Of a stretch of 9,353 nucleotides of DNA, positions 1-8,683 are shown in pieces (within the stretch, counting starts at the first letter, position 1; each line of letters starts with the position of its first letter). A program made the translations under genes and the position numbers. Under the pieces are notes generated by a model that saw only the letters and a program-made list of their open reading frames with translations, was not told the origin of the DNA and ran no database searches. The stretch is from Sphingobacteriales bacterium (GTDB lineage: Bacteria; Bacteroidota; Bacteroidia; Chitinophagales; Chitinophagaceae), in NCBI GenBank assembly GCA_947472965.1, contig CANJEF010000034.1, positions 1 through 9,353 of the forward strand, in the 5' to 3' direction.

Positions 1-1855
1 AATTGAATCCATCTACTTCTGTGTTTGTAAAGCCTGTAGAACCGAAGAAAGGAACATCAATTCTCGTTCCGTAGGTAATGCTGAATTTATCATTGAGTGG
101 AACATCGTCTTGGATATAGAAACCTGCATTGTATGATTTTGTTGAAGCATTCCAAAGAATACCGCCAGCCAAATTACTATAGCTATTTCCATATCTTCTA
201 AGTGCAACTGGGTTGGTAGCCATGTTGTTGTTGGCTATCCAGGCATTTGCACTGGTATAGAAATCAGCCAATGTGTTGAATACATATTGACCATTCACTG
301 TTGGTGTAAACTGATTGAAGAATTTGAACGACTCAAAATTAACACCCAATGAAATCGTGTGCTTTCCTTTATAGATGCTCATGTTATCAGAAAACTGCCA
401 AGTATCCGTATTCAATACGTTGTTTGGTGTGAAAGGCTCAGAACCAAAAGCAATGTAGTTTCTTCCACCGTCAAGGATGTCTACAGTAGGGAAGGTGATT
501 GATTTTTCAGCACGATAGTCCCTGTTAGCAGTATATCCAAAAATAATTTCATTTTGAACCTTGTTGCTGAATCGGCTATTCAATTGACCGATTAACGAGT
601 AGATATCATTGTGTATTTCGTAGTTGGAATTCTGGTAGTTGAGTGCAAATAGATTTCCGTTTCTACCATTGAATCCACCCGATCCACTCATTGGTACATC
701 ACGAAGTGATTTCAATACATTACCACGAACACTGAATTTGTGAATATCATTGATGTTCCAGTCGAACTTCAACAATGCCTTATCACTTTGTGTGTTTAAA
801 GAGTAGTTGTCATAAGCACCTGTTTCATAGCCGAAGCTTGATTTCAGAAAAGTTGAAAGGGCATCCAAGTCACTTGTTTTAACCCTTGTAACATTGGCTC
901 CTGTGTTAGATCCGGTGTTGGCAACAAAGTTTGTGCCTGGATCTGTTCTTCTTTCGCCCTCATAGTTGGCAAAGAAAAATAACTTATCTTTTTTGATAGC
1001 TCCACCAACACTTACACCAAATTGTTTAACATCGAATGCTGTTGTAACTACATCAGATTTTCCATCCTGACCTGCTTTTGTTCCAACAAGGTTTTCATTC
1101 CTGTTGTTATAAAAACCACTTGCATGCAGTGTATTGGTACCGCTTCTTGTTACAGCGTTGATACCACCACCTGTAAATCCTGCTTCTCTAACGCTATATG
1201 GAGAAATGTTTACTTGAATTTCTTCGATCGCATCCAATGATATTGGGGCTGCATTTGTTTGGCTTCCTGGAAGTGCCTGTAGACCAAAAGAGTTATTGAA
1301 AATAGATCCATCAATCGTAAGATTTACAAACCTATTGTCTTGCCCTGCAAATGAAGTACCATTTCCTTGGGGAGTGTACTTTGTAATATCTGTGAAACTT
1401 CTTCCAAGGGTAGGAAGGGTTGTGATCATCCTTCTGTTGAAGTTAGATGAAGTACCTTTTCTGTCTTTGGAAATAAGAGCACCTTTACGGACCCCAGCCA
1501 CAACAACTTCTTGTAATTGTGTTTGGGAATTGTCCATAGCAACATCAATCCTGGTTGGGTCTCCCAATTGGATGGTGATGTCCGTGATGTCCTGTTGGTT
1601 ATATCCAACATACGAAACGGTCAGTTTGTATGGTCCACCTACACGAAGACCAGCCAAATTGAATCGGCCTTCGTTGGTTGACATTGTTTTGTACTTAGTT
1701 CCTGAAGGTTCGTGAACAGCCTGTACGGTGGCTCCGGAAAGTGCCTTTCCCTGGTTGTCCTTAATTGAACCTGAAATGCTACCCGTTGTTACCTGGGCAT
1801 TCAATCCCAATGCGGTAAAAAGGATGAATAGAAGAGACAATTTGATTTTTCTCAT
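1..1855 (-). CDS. Oar-like TonB-dependent outer-membrane receptor (C-terminus beyond window)
   Basis: Open reading frame of 618 codons running without a stop from ATG at 1855 to the left edge, so the 3' part is missing. Residues 1-20 are a Sec signal peptide (basic MRKIK, hydrophobic core, cleavage near LNA/Q). Residues about 22-105 form a carboxypeptidase-regulatory-like beta-sandwich (GSISGSIKDNQGKALSGATV, later SYVGY). QLQEVVVAG at about 114-121 is a TonB-box-like segment. The plug follows (about 125-245), with SLPTL-like TTLPTLGRS, NRFVNLTIDG and a segment ending GGGINAVTRSGTN. The beta-barrel begins after about 250, with FFFANYEGER typical of Oar-type receptors. Family knowledge: these proteins use TonB/ExbBD energy to move substrates across the outer membrane; Myxococcus Oar has been linked to protein secretion and development. 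The substrate here cannot be read from sequence. No SusD-like partner lies upstream, which argues against a SusCD glycan pair, although the downstream side is unseen. The barrel would normally bring the total to roughly 1000 residues or more. Family call sure; substrate unknown. Confidence 0.93.
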   Translation of the reverse strand, partial: MRKIKLSLLFILFTALGLNAQVTTGSISGSIKDNQGKALSGATVQAVHEPSGTKYKTMSTNEGRFNLAGLRVGGPYKLTVSYVGYNQQDITDITIQLGDPTRIDVAMDNSQTQLQEVVVAGVRKGALISKDRKGTSSNFNRRMITTLPTLGRSFTDITKYTPQGNGTSFAGQDNRFVNLTIDGSIFNNSFGLQALPGSQTNAAPISLDAIEEIQVNISPYSVREAGFTGGGINAVTRSGTNTLHASGFYNNRNENLVGTKAGQDGKSDVVTTAFDVKQFGVSVGGAIKKDKLFFFANYEGERRTDPGTNFVANTGSNTGANVTRVKTSDLDALSTFLKSSFGYETGAYDNYSLNTQSDKALLKFDWNINDIHKFSVRGNVLKSLRDVPMSGSGGFNGRNGNLFALNYQNSNYEIHNDIYSLIGQLNSRFSNKVQNEIIFGYTANRDYRAEKSITFPTVDILDGGRNYIAFGSEPFTPNNVLNTDTWQFSDNMSIYKGKHTISLGVNFESFKFFNQFTPTVNGQYVFNTLADFYTSANAWIANNNMATNPVALRRYGNSYSNLAGGILWNASTKSYNAGFYIQDDVPLNDKFSITYGTRIDVPFFGSTGFTNTEVDGFN

Positions 1856-1891
1856 AAATATTTTTTTTCTCGACTGCGAAGTTCAATATTA

Positions 1892-1924
1892 ATTATCTAA
1901 AAGCGGCATATTAATGTTAACAAA
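1892..1924 (-). promoter_or_regulatory. Candidate Bacteroidota-type promoter of the TonB-dependent receptor
   Basis: Reading the minus strand, TTTG (1924-1921) is followed after 21 bases by TAGATAAT (1899-1892). This resembles the Bacteroidota primary-sigma pattern (TTTG near -33, TAnnTTTG near -7), but the -7 element matches only partly. Transcription would start near 1885 and leave a leader of about 30 bases ending in an A-run before ATG 1855, with no Shine-Dalgarno sequence, as is usual in this phylum. A second -7-like octamer, TAATATTG (1891-1884), fits better by sequence but lacks a well-spaced TTTG. Placement is an inference. Confidence 0.3.
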
Positions 1925-1934
1925 TCTTAACATT
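1913..1934. promoter_or_regulatory. Perfect inverted repeat, possible operator
   Basis: Arms AATGTTAA (1913-1920) and TTAACATT (1927-1934) are exact reverse complements separated by the 6 bases CAAATC. The spacing and position, covering the candidate -33 element of the receptor promoter, suit a dimeric DNA-binding regulator. The arms are A/T-rich, so chance formation is possible, and no cognate regulator gene is in the window. Confidence 0.4.
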
Positions 1935-1991
1935 TTTCCATCATTTCTGCTCAAAAAGTGGAAATCCTGGAGTTTTTGGGTTTTAGCTCAG

Positions 1992-2035
1992 CCAACAAGC
2001 CCTTTTTTACACCTAGTTGGTCAAAATATGGGCTT
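1992..2035. repeat. Overlapping weak inverted repeats after tamB
   Basis: AAGCCC (1997-2002) pairs with GGGCTT (2030-2035) around a 27-base loop. CCAAC (1992-1996) pairs with GTTGG (2016-2020) around a 19-base loop, and the two pairings exclude each other. The region begins 3 bases past the tamB stop codon. On the plus strand the first stem is followed by a T-run, but no plus-strand gene ends here. On the minus strand, the direction of tamB transcription, no T-run follows. It is therefore a poor intrinsic terminator for tamB, and the loops are long. Confidence 0.25.
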
Positions 2036-2037
2036 TT

Positions 2038-5000
2038 TTATTCTTCAATGATGGGTGTTGTCTTTTTTCTTTTCTCAAAAAACCGGTCGAATTCAGTCCT
2101 AAAAGAGATATTTCCACCCGTCCTGTCGCGCTTGCCGGAGGAGGAGAGTAGGTCGAAATTGCTTCTGTAGAAAAAGGAGGTTCGGAATTTGCCATCCGGA
2201 GTAATTTTATATTCAACATTTACATCCGGCAAAAACAAAAATGATTGGGCATTCCCGGAAAAGGAATTGCTTCCTACTGACGAAAAATTGAAATCGCTGC
2301 CGAAAGAAATGACCAATTTATCGTTGAGTAATGATTTGATGAATTGTAGGCTTACATTTTCCCTAAAGTTATTTTGTAGGTTTCCAGTGCCTGTATTTCC
2401 TAGATCCCCACTCATCAATGTTCTGGAATAATTAAGGTTCACATCCACATCCGCTCCTATTACTTTGGAGAAGAAATTTTGTACGCTGTTGGAAAGGATG
2501 CCGTTGATAACACCAGAGATGGTTGTGTTGATAAGTTCGCTGTTTAAGTCACTGGCTACAATGGCTGCCTGGGGTGCGAAACTTTTGAATACGATCAGAT
2601 AGGTTGCTTGTTTACTTACTTCAAGCGGGTCGCGGTTGATGGTTTTCAATTTGCTATCGATGGTTGCATTGTTTCTGACTGTACTGTTCTGAGGTATGAT
2701 GATTTTAAAAGCAGGATTGGGTTTGTTGAGTGTGCCAGTAAGATTGCATCTCACTTCCACATCGCTAATTTCCCTTAATACGTCTGAACTAACACCAGAC
2801 ACCGTTGAACTGCTGGGGTCTGTAAAAAGGGTACTCATTCTTACCTTTTCTGCCAGGTAAAGGGCCTCAATGTTGATTTCTGCATCAAGAGGGTCACCTG
2901 TCCAGCTGATGTAGCTATTGCCACCACCTTCGAGCTTGAAGGGCTTTTTAAAAATATCCTGAAAATTGAAATTGTAGTTTCCTCCTTCAATATTATACCT
3001 TCCTAAAATAGTTAGGTTCTCAGAAGTGCCGGTATGTATTTTGAGATTTCCATTGCCAATACCTGAAATAATATCTCCGGTAAGTTCATCCAAAATTACA
3101 TTCATGCGCAGTAGCGGAGAAGCTGTGAGGTCTAGGTCTATGGTCAATTTGGTGGCAAGAGAACCAAGCTCACGGGTCATCTCTCTGCCATAGGTTTTCC
3201 AAACAATATAGTCTACATCTGCAGTTTGTTTGCTGCTTGTTGAAGTGTATAGGTTGATAAGTGAACTATCAACAGGATTGCCGCTAATTGACATTCTCAT
3301 ATCATTCTCTGGACCTGAAAAGTTGAAGTCAAGTTTGGCAATTGCTTTTCCATTAAAAAGGGGGTTGTTTTCTTTTTTGGTGTTCAACACCAACAGTTTT
3401 TTTGAAGTTGCACTGATTTGATATGAAAAATCGCGAAAAAAGTGATGCCCAAGATATCCTTTCAACGTGGCCTGATTGCCATAGATGTCATTCATAATAA
3501 TAGAACCGAAGTCAATCTTATCTGGTGTAAACTTGATTACGGGATCTTTTAGCAGGTAAGTACAACGGGTATAGTCAACTGTTATCTTGCCATTTTTTAC
3601 TTTTACTTCTCCTGTTATATCAGGTTCTTTGAGCATGCCATGAATTCGCAACTTTCCAATCGCATCACCTTCTAAATTACTGAAAATATCACCCAGGTAT
3701 TTTTGAAGAATCGTTAGTTTCATGTTGCTGACATCAATTTCAGTATCAATTTCTTCTTTGCTACTATCTGAAAGGTTTAGTTTTCCACGAAGTCCTAGGA
3801 GGTAATCCGGGTTTTTAGACTCCAGGAAATAACTGGCTTTTTTTTCAGCATTATCCCAAAAAGCATTGATGGTCGTGATGCCTATCGAATCATTTTCAAA
3901 TCTTGTCTTATCTGTTTGTGCATTCAAATAAAGCTTCAGCTTATCAAATGGATCTTCAATGGTTAAATCACCCGTTGTGATGCCTTGGATTTTGGGTTCT
4001 TTCAATATGAAAGGAAGAAGTTCTCCAAGGTTTACTTTTGTGAGGGTTAGGATGATGTTTTGGGGACTGTTTGCTTCAGGAGGAAAGGCAATAATTGATA
4101 CTACCTGATCCCCGTTGCTTAACCTGAAATTATTGGCATTTAATTTTGCCCGACTAATCAATACTTCCCCGTCTTTGTCAATGTTCCAGGTTTTTTCGTT
4201 GAATACCAATGAGGATGGGTTGAAATTGATTCTTATCCCATCGGATAATGTTGCAATATTTGCCGACAGCCTCGCTCCATAAGTGGATTGTTCCGAAAAG
4301 GTGTTTATGTCTACTGCAGTAAAGTTTTTGGCAATTCGAAGTGTGATGTCATTGCTGGGAAATGAGAGGCTGTCATTGAAAGTAAGTGAGCTGGATTTAC
4401 TTTTCACAATCAGGCTATCTGGACTGCCCGCAGCATTGATTGTGTAATCATATACTTCAAGTTTTTTATAAGAGAATCTTGGTATGTCTGCCTTGAAATT
4501 AAAAAGCTTGTTCTTCGTATTGATACCACCGGTTATGCTGCTGTTATCAAATCCGCTTATTCCAAGGTCCAGTATTTTCAAAAAGGAGTTGGTGTTCTTG
4601 AACTTAATATTGAAAGAGATATCTTGTTCCTTGCTTACTTTATTTTCTTTTTTGAAATAGATAGGATAATAATTGCTGAAATAATCGTTGAAGGTTTTGG
4701 TTACAAGTCCGTAGTCAAAATTTCCTTGTATGGATGCGTCAATATCACTGCCTTCAATGGATAAGGTTCGGTAATTGTCTTTTTTATTGGCTTTCACAGT
4801 CATGTTGTCCATGATATAAGCCTGTTCGTTTCTGTATAAAATAAGGTCTTGAAATTGAAGCTCTCCGGTCAGGTCTTCTAGGTTATCACCTGCAATTTCC
4901 CCCTTTGTTTTCCCTGCAAATTTCAATGGTAAATTTGTTAGATTGAGTGCTTGCAGGTTAGATAAGCTGATACTTGCAGTAAATTCAGTTTGTGGAATTT

Positions 5001-6768
5001 TTTCATTTAATGATATTGAAGCATTGGCTTCTGCAATGATATTCTTATCCTTGATTGAAAGTATATTTCTTAGCAATCCTTTTTCAAGGCTCCCCTCTGC
5101 AAGAAGATTTTGATATTCGTAATCATTGAAAACCGTTGATTTCAGTGACATTGAATAGGTTAGAATGTTTTTTTCATTGAGATTGACATTAAAGTCGCCG
5201 GTGGTTTTTTTGAGCGCATTGAAGGCAATAAGTTTTCCGGCATTGAAGCCCATCAAGCTTCCGTTCAGAGACATTTTTATGGATTTTGAGGCAACATCTT
5301 TGAGTTTCAAGTCAGTACTTATATCTCCGAGCTGGGTGGCGATTGTTCCCTTGATGTCGAGGTCTGATGTGTTTCCCCGAATACTTCCTGCTAGTGAAGT
5401 GTTTCCCAATGCCAAAAGGTCTATGCCTTTTATTGTTTTTAAATAGGGTGAAAAAAGAAAGACATCACTTGGGTGGGTAATTAGTTTTGCGTTTTCAAGG
5501 GTGTAATTAAATTTGTTTGCATCAGGCAGTCCTTCCATCTTGAAATTGCCTGAAAGCGAGGTGCGGCTGCCATAATTCACTTTTAAATTTGCGGCTTCAA
5601 GCTTTTTTATTGTTCCGCTAATGTTACCTGTTATGTTGAACTCGAGGTCTTCAATGGATTTCACTTCCGGTGCAAAAAATGCTATATCCTTGAAGTTAAC
5701 TTTTGCGTTTTTTAGTGAGCCTCCCAGGTTTACCCTGCTGATGAAATATTGCATATCATCAGTGAAGCTATTATACCCCATGGAAAAAGAATTGCCTATT
5801 GTACTGAAGGGCGTTTTTATTTGAAGGTTTTCAAATGTCATCCGCTTTGGATGCATGCTCCATTTAGCAGTTAATGCATTTACTTTAAATCCACTTCTTT
5901 CAATTGTTTGTAGTTTGATATTTGCGGATAAAGTGTCCTGGAGAAATTGTATTGTTGAGAGCTCGCCTTCAATATTTTTAAACCGCATGTGTTCACCATC
6001 AAAATAAGTATATGGCTTTCTGATTGTTTGAACATTCGAAGCAAATTCACCGTTAGCGATTATTATTTTATTGGCACGGATATCCCAATTATTGGGGTTC
6101 CATTTTGCATGAGGGTCTGATTTTGGCATTAGGTATGCCGGCCGTTTTCCATCATATTGAAATATTTCAAACAAAGGATTCTTTATATAAACATCCTCTA
6201 CATGAAGGCTTTTCTTTTTCAGGTCAATTTCTTTGGCTGAAAGTTTTAATTCCCCCAAAACAAGTTGCATGTCTTCGCCTCTCCAGCCATCCTTTTGGGA
6301 AAAACGAAGTTGATCGATTTCGAATTTCTCTAAATTTAGTCTTATCGTTGGATTGCCTCCATTTGTTGGCTGCGGACTCGTGAAGGCGTCAACAAGGTAT
6401 TGGTAATTCCAAGTTGAATCGGTACGGTTTATTTGTACCAATCCATTTTCAATTCCAAAGTAGCGAATGGTGATGCTGTCTTTCAAAAAAAACCAATCGG
6501 TGATTCGCAGTTTTGCAGAACCTAAAAAAAGAAGGGTATCTTTTCTTTTGTCTCTGACCAACACATCATTAAGGATAAATTTATTGAACAATGAAAAATC
6601 TACTGAGTTGATGGAGATTTCTGTTCCTGTTATACCCTGTATTTTTTTAGTAGTGAAGTCAACCAATTTATTTTGAACATATGGCAAATGAACAACCAGC
6701 CATAATGCAATTAGTATTGCAGCAAGACCGAGAAAAAAATATTTTATTATTTGGCTGAGTTTTTTCAG
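2038..6768 (-). CDS. tamB: TamB, translocation and assembly module / AsmA-like inner-membrane protein
   Basis: Long protein ending at TAA 2040-2038. TamB is anchored in the inner membrane and spans the periplasm as a long beta-taco groove; it supports outer-membrane protein assembly with an Omp85 partner (TamA, or the lipoprotein TamL in Bacteroidota) and is implicated in phospholipid transport. The first canonical in-frame start is TTG 6687 (1549 residues, beginning PYVQNKLVDF). However, the frame is open up to TAA at 6798-6796 and encodes a typical TamB N-terminus, KKLSQIIKYF then FLGLAAILIALWLVV, joined directly to HLPYVQNKL. I therefore place the start at CTG 6768 (1576 residues); ATT 6789 is the other option. 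The middle is repetitive AsmA-like beta-structure with many short turn-rich strands and no catalytic motifs. The last 500 or so residues are the conserved TamB (DUF490) domain, ending in an RTEFDRFFEKRKK tail characteristic of Bacteroidota TamB. There is no frameshift. It lies 96 bases downstream of ggt on the same strand. Identity is sure; the start is not. Confidence 0.92.
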   Translation of the reverse strand: MKKLSQIIKYFFLGLAAILIALWLVVHLPYVQNKLVDFTTKKIQGITGTEISINSVDFSLFNKFILNDVLVRDKRKDTLLFLGSAKLRITDWFFLKDSITIRYFGIENGLVQINRTDSTWNYQYLVDAFTSPQPTNGGNPTIRLNLEKFEIDQLRFSQKDGWRGEDMQLVLGELKLSAKEIDLKKKSLHVEDVYIKNPLFEIFQYDGKRPAYLMPKSDPHAKWNPNNWDIRANKIIIANGEFASNVQTIRKPYTYFDGEHMRFKNIEGELSTIQFLQDTLSANIKLQTIERSGFKVNALTAKWSMHPKRMTFENLQIKTPFSTIGNSFSMGYNSFTDDMQYFISRVNLGGSLKNAKVNFKDIAFFAPEVKSIEDLEFNITGNISGTIKKLEAANLKVNYGSRTSLSGNFKMEGLPDANKFNYTLENAKLITHPSDVFLFSPYLKTIKGIDLLALGNTSLAGSIRGNTSDLDIKGTIATQLGDISTDLKLKDVASKSIKMSLNGSLMGFNAGKLIAFNALKKTTGDFNVNLNEKNILTYSMSLKSTVFNDYEYQNLLAEGSLEKGLLRNILSIKDKNIIAEANASISLNEKIPQTEFTASISLSNLQALNLTNLPLKFAGKTKGEIAGDNLEDLTGELQFQDLILYRNEQAYIMDNMTVKANKKDNYRTLSIEGSDIDASIQGNFDYGLVTKTFNDYFSNYYPIYFKKENKVSKEQDISFNIKFKNTNSFLKILDLGISGFDNSSITGGINTKNKLFNFKADIPRFSYKKLEVYDYTINAAGSPDSLIVKSKSSSLTFNDSLSFPSNDITLRIAKNFTAVDINTFSEQSTYGARLSANIATLSDGIRINFNPSSLVFNEKTWNIDKDGEVLISRAKLNANNFRLSNGDQVVSIIAFPPEANSPQNIILTLTKVNLGELLPFILKEPKIQGITTGDLTIEDPFDKLKLYLNAQTDKTRFENDSIGITTINAFWDNAEKKASYFLESKNPDYLLGLRGKLNLSDSSKEEIDTEIDVSNMKLTILQKYLGDIFSNLEGDAIGKLRIHGMLKEPDITGEVKVKNGKITVDYTRCTYLLKDPVIKFTPDKIDFGSIIMNDIYGNQATLKGYLGHHFFRDFSYQISATSKKLLVLNTKKENNPLFNGKAIAKLDFNFSGPENDMRMSISGNPVDSSLINLYTSTSSKQTADVDYIVWKTYGREMTRELGSLATKLTIDLDLTASPLLRMNVILDELTGDIISGIGNGNLKIHTGTSENLTILGRYNIEGGNYNFNFQDIFKKPFKLEGGGNSYISWTGDPLDAEINIEALYLAEKVRMSTLFTDPSSSTVSGVSSDVLREISDVEVRCNLTGTLNKPNPAFKIIIPQNSTVRNNATIDSKLKTINRDPLEVSKQATYLIVFKSFAPQAAIVASDLNSELINTTISGVINGILSNSVQNFFSKVIGADVDVNLNYSRTLMSGDLGNTGTGNLQNNFRENVSLQFIKSLLNDKLVISFGSDFNFSSVGSNSFSGNAQSFLFLPDVNVEYKITPDGKFRTSFFYRSNFDLLSSSGKRDRTGGNISFRTEFDRFFEKRKKTTPIIEE
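6688..6768 (-). other. N-terminal membrane anchor of TamB upstream of the first canonical start
   Basis: Translating the minus strand in the tamB frame from 6768 down to 6688 gives a short basic stretch (LKKLSQIIK) and a hydrophobic helix of about 18 residues (YFFLGLAAILIALWLVV), then H, running into LPYVQNK. This is the usual TamB signal anchor. In this 81-base stretch there is no in-frame ATG, GTG or TTG. The in-frame alternatives are CTG at 6768, CTG at 6699, several ATA/ATT/ATC codons, and ATT at 6789 just inside the upstream stop at 6798. Confidence 0.8.
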
Positions 6769-6864
6769 GATAGAATTTTGGTGTAAAATTAACTTTTATC
6801 GATTGAGTTGGGCTTTTACCTTTATTAATTAACGCTTCTTTGCATTAAAACAATTTTAGTAAAA
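6769..6864 (-). other. Intergenic gap between ggt and tamB
   Basis: This is 96 A/T-rich bases with no GC-rich hairpin plus T-run after the ggt stop, so read-through from ggt into tamB is plausible. It contains an imperfect dyad, TTAACGC (6829-6835) and GCATTAA (6842-6848), with one mismatch and a 6-base spacer. I see no convincing TTTG/TAnnTTTG promoter. The only ATG on the minus strand (6845) opens a 6-codon frame that stops at once and is out of frame with tamB. Confidence 0.4.
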
Positions 6865-8604
6865 TCAATATGCCGTTGCGTGGTCATCTCCCCGCTTATC
6901 CGCCACCGCCTCAATCTGTATAATTTTGTTTTTGCGCCAATCAATTCTGATGACTTCTGTTCTTCCAATTTGTCCCCTGTTTGTAATGTTATAACCCATT
7001 TTCTTGAGTGAATCTGCCGTATTCACAGGGAAGCTATTTTCCACCATTACCTGGTCTGGGAGCCACTGGTGGTGAAATTTTGGGTTATCCACTGCATCAG
7101 ACAATGATTGGTTGAAGTCAATCACGTTCACAATTGTTTGGAATACGGATGTTGGAATAGTAGTTCCACCCGGTGTGCCAATAACCAGGAAGGGCTTGTT
7201 TTCTTTTAGTACAATTGTTGGCGTCATAGAGCTTAGCATTCTTTTACCTGGGGCAATGGCATTGGCTTCTTTTCCAATGGCACCAAACATATTTGGTACT
7301 CCAGGTTTTACGCTGAAGTCATCCATTTCATTATTCAGCAGAAAACCGGCTCCACCCACAACTGTTTTTGATCCGTATCCTCCATTTAATGTGGTTGTCA
7401 CTGATACCGCATTTCCGTCTGCGTCTGCCACTGAAAGGTGCGTGGTTTCCTCACTTTCCGGTGAAATATTGCCAGGTTTTATTTCAGTGCTTGGGGTGGC
7501 TTTGCCGGGGATAAAACTTTTCATTCTTTCTGCTAAATACGCATCGCTTCCAAGGGTGTTCACAGGCACCTTCACAAAATCCTGGTCTCCCATAAATTCA
7601 GCCCTGTCTGCATATGCTCTTCGTTCCACTTCAATCATTAGCTGAACTGCAGCAGGCGATAGAAATCCCATTTCTGCGATGTTTCTGTTTTCAATCATTT
7701 TAAGCATTTGCTTTGTGAGCAGACCTCCGCTGCTTGGCATGGGCATTCCAATAATGATATAACCCTTGTAATCAAACTCCAATGCGCTACGTTCAACCGC
7801 CTTGTAATTTTTTAGGTCTTCTTCCGAAATCAGTCCATTCCCTCTTTTCATTTCTTCAACAATCAGCTTTGCATTTTCACCTTCATAGAATCCCTTCATT
7901 CCTTGATCCCTGATCAATTTGAGTGTTTTTGCCAAATCCAACTGTATCAATGTATCGCCTTCCTTCCAGTTTTGTCGTGACACAAAAACGGGCATGATTG
8001 AATTGTATTTCACAAATGAAGCCCTGGTGTTATTGAATGATTGGGCTTCTGCTTTGGTTATAACGAACCCTTTTTCTGCAAGTTCGATAGCAGGTTGGAT
8101 TATCTCTTTGAAATCAAGTTTTCCATATTTGTGTGTAGCAAAGAAACCAGCAACGGATCCGGGTACTCCACTTGCCAAATGCCCGTGTTGGCTGAGGTTC
8201 AGCATAGGATTGCCGGCACTGTCGAGGTACATATCTTTTGTTGCTCCTGCAGGTGCTTTTTCCCTGTAGTCGATTGACAGCGATTGCTTGTCTTTTGTAA
8301 AGGCCACCAAGAAGCCACCACCTCCAATGTTTCCGGCATTGGGGTAAACCACCGCAAGTGCCAGTTGTGTGGCAATGGCCGCATCAAATGCATTTCCACC
8401 TTTTTTCAGTATATCAAGTCCAGCTATGCTCGCCAACGGATGGGCAGATGATACAGCCCCACTTTTCCCAATGGCTTTTTTTTCTATTGTATATTGGAAA
8501 GGATTGAAATTGCTGTTTTTCACTTGGGCATGCAGTTCTGCAAACTGCATCAACAACATCGCTACTGTTGTGAAAATGAATCCGGTTGAGGATGATTTAT
8601 TCAT
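6865..8604 (-). CDS. ggt: Gamma-glutamyltranspeptidase (glutathione hydrolase), secreted
   Basis: Complete 579-residue protein, ATG 8604 to TGA 6867-6865, a normal length for the family. GGT is an N-terminal-nucleophile enzyme that cleaves itself into two subunits, then hydrolyses or transfers the gamma-glutamyl group of glutathione and related compounds outside the cytoplasm. Residues 1-26 are a Sec signal peptide (core FIFTTVAMLLMQFA, cleavage near LHA/Q). Self-cleavage is expected before Thr387 in EETTHLS, which becomes the catalytic nucleophile. Substrate-binding positions correspond to known ones: Arg113 (DYREKAP), Asn406, Glu426 and Asp429 (NNEMDDFS), Ser458-Ser459 (MLSSM) and Gly479-Gly480 (TPGG). 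Glu426 replaces the Gln of the E. coli enzyme, as in human GGT. The lid-loop segment PGVPNMFG is present with Phe440 where E. coli has Tyr. No lipobox or sorting tail is seen. It likely supplies glutamate and cysteinylglycine from periplasmic glutathione, but its true substrate is not shown. It diverges from the LmbE-like gene. Confidence 0.96.
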   Translation of the reverse strand: MNKSSSTGFIFTTVAMLLMQFAELHAQVKNSNFNPFQYTIEKKAIGKSGAVSSAHPLASIAGLDILKKGGNAFDAAIATQLALAVVYPNAGNIGGGGFLVAFTKDKQSLSIDYREKAPAGATKDMYLDSAGNPMLNLSQHGHLASGVPGSVAGFFATHKYGKLDFKEIIQPAIELAEKGFVITKAEAQSFNNTRASFVKYNSIMPVFVSRQNWKEGDTLIQLDLAKTLKLIRDQGMKGFYEGENAKLIVEEMKRGNGLISEEDLKNYKAVERSALEFDYKGYIIIGMPMPSSGGLLTKQMLKMIENRNIAEMGFLSPAAVQLMIEVERRAYADRAEFMGDQDFVKVPVNTLGSDAYLAERMKSFIPGKATPSTEIKPGNISPESEETTHLSVADADGNAVSVTTTLNGGYGSKTVVGGAGFLLNNEMDDFSVKPGVPNMFGAIGKEANAIAPGKRMLSSMTPTIVLKENKPFLVIGTPGGTTIPTSVFQTIVNVIDFNQSLSDAVDNPKFHHQWLPDQVMVENSFPVNTADSLKKMGYNITNRGQIGRTEVIRIDWRKNKIIQIEAVADKRGDDHATAY

Positions 8605-8683
8605 GCAGTAAAGATAGAAATGATTTTAAAAACTATTCGCCAATCTTGAGGCAAGTTTCAACCCATTTCTTTACATTTATTGG

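Noticed and set aside
1296..1715. 139-codon plus-strand open frame
   Set aside because: It is antisense to the clearly coding receptor frame and its translation has no recognisable domain; it is a shadow of a real gene.
1997..2039. Intrinsic terminator between tamB and the receptor gene
   Set aside because: The GC stem is only 6 pairs with a 27-base loop, and the T-run is on the wrong strand for tamB transcription.
7112..7645. 177-codon plus-strand open frame
   Set aside because: It lies opposite the conserved catalytic half of ggt and has low-complexity, non-family-like sequence.
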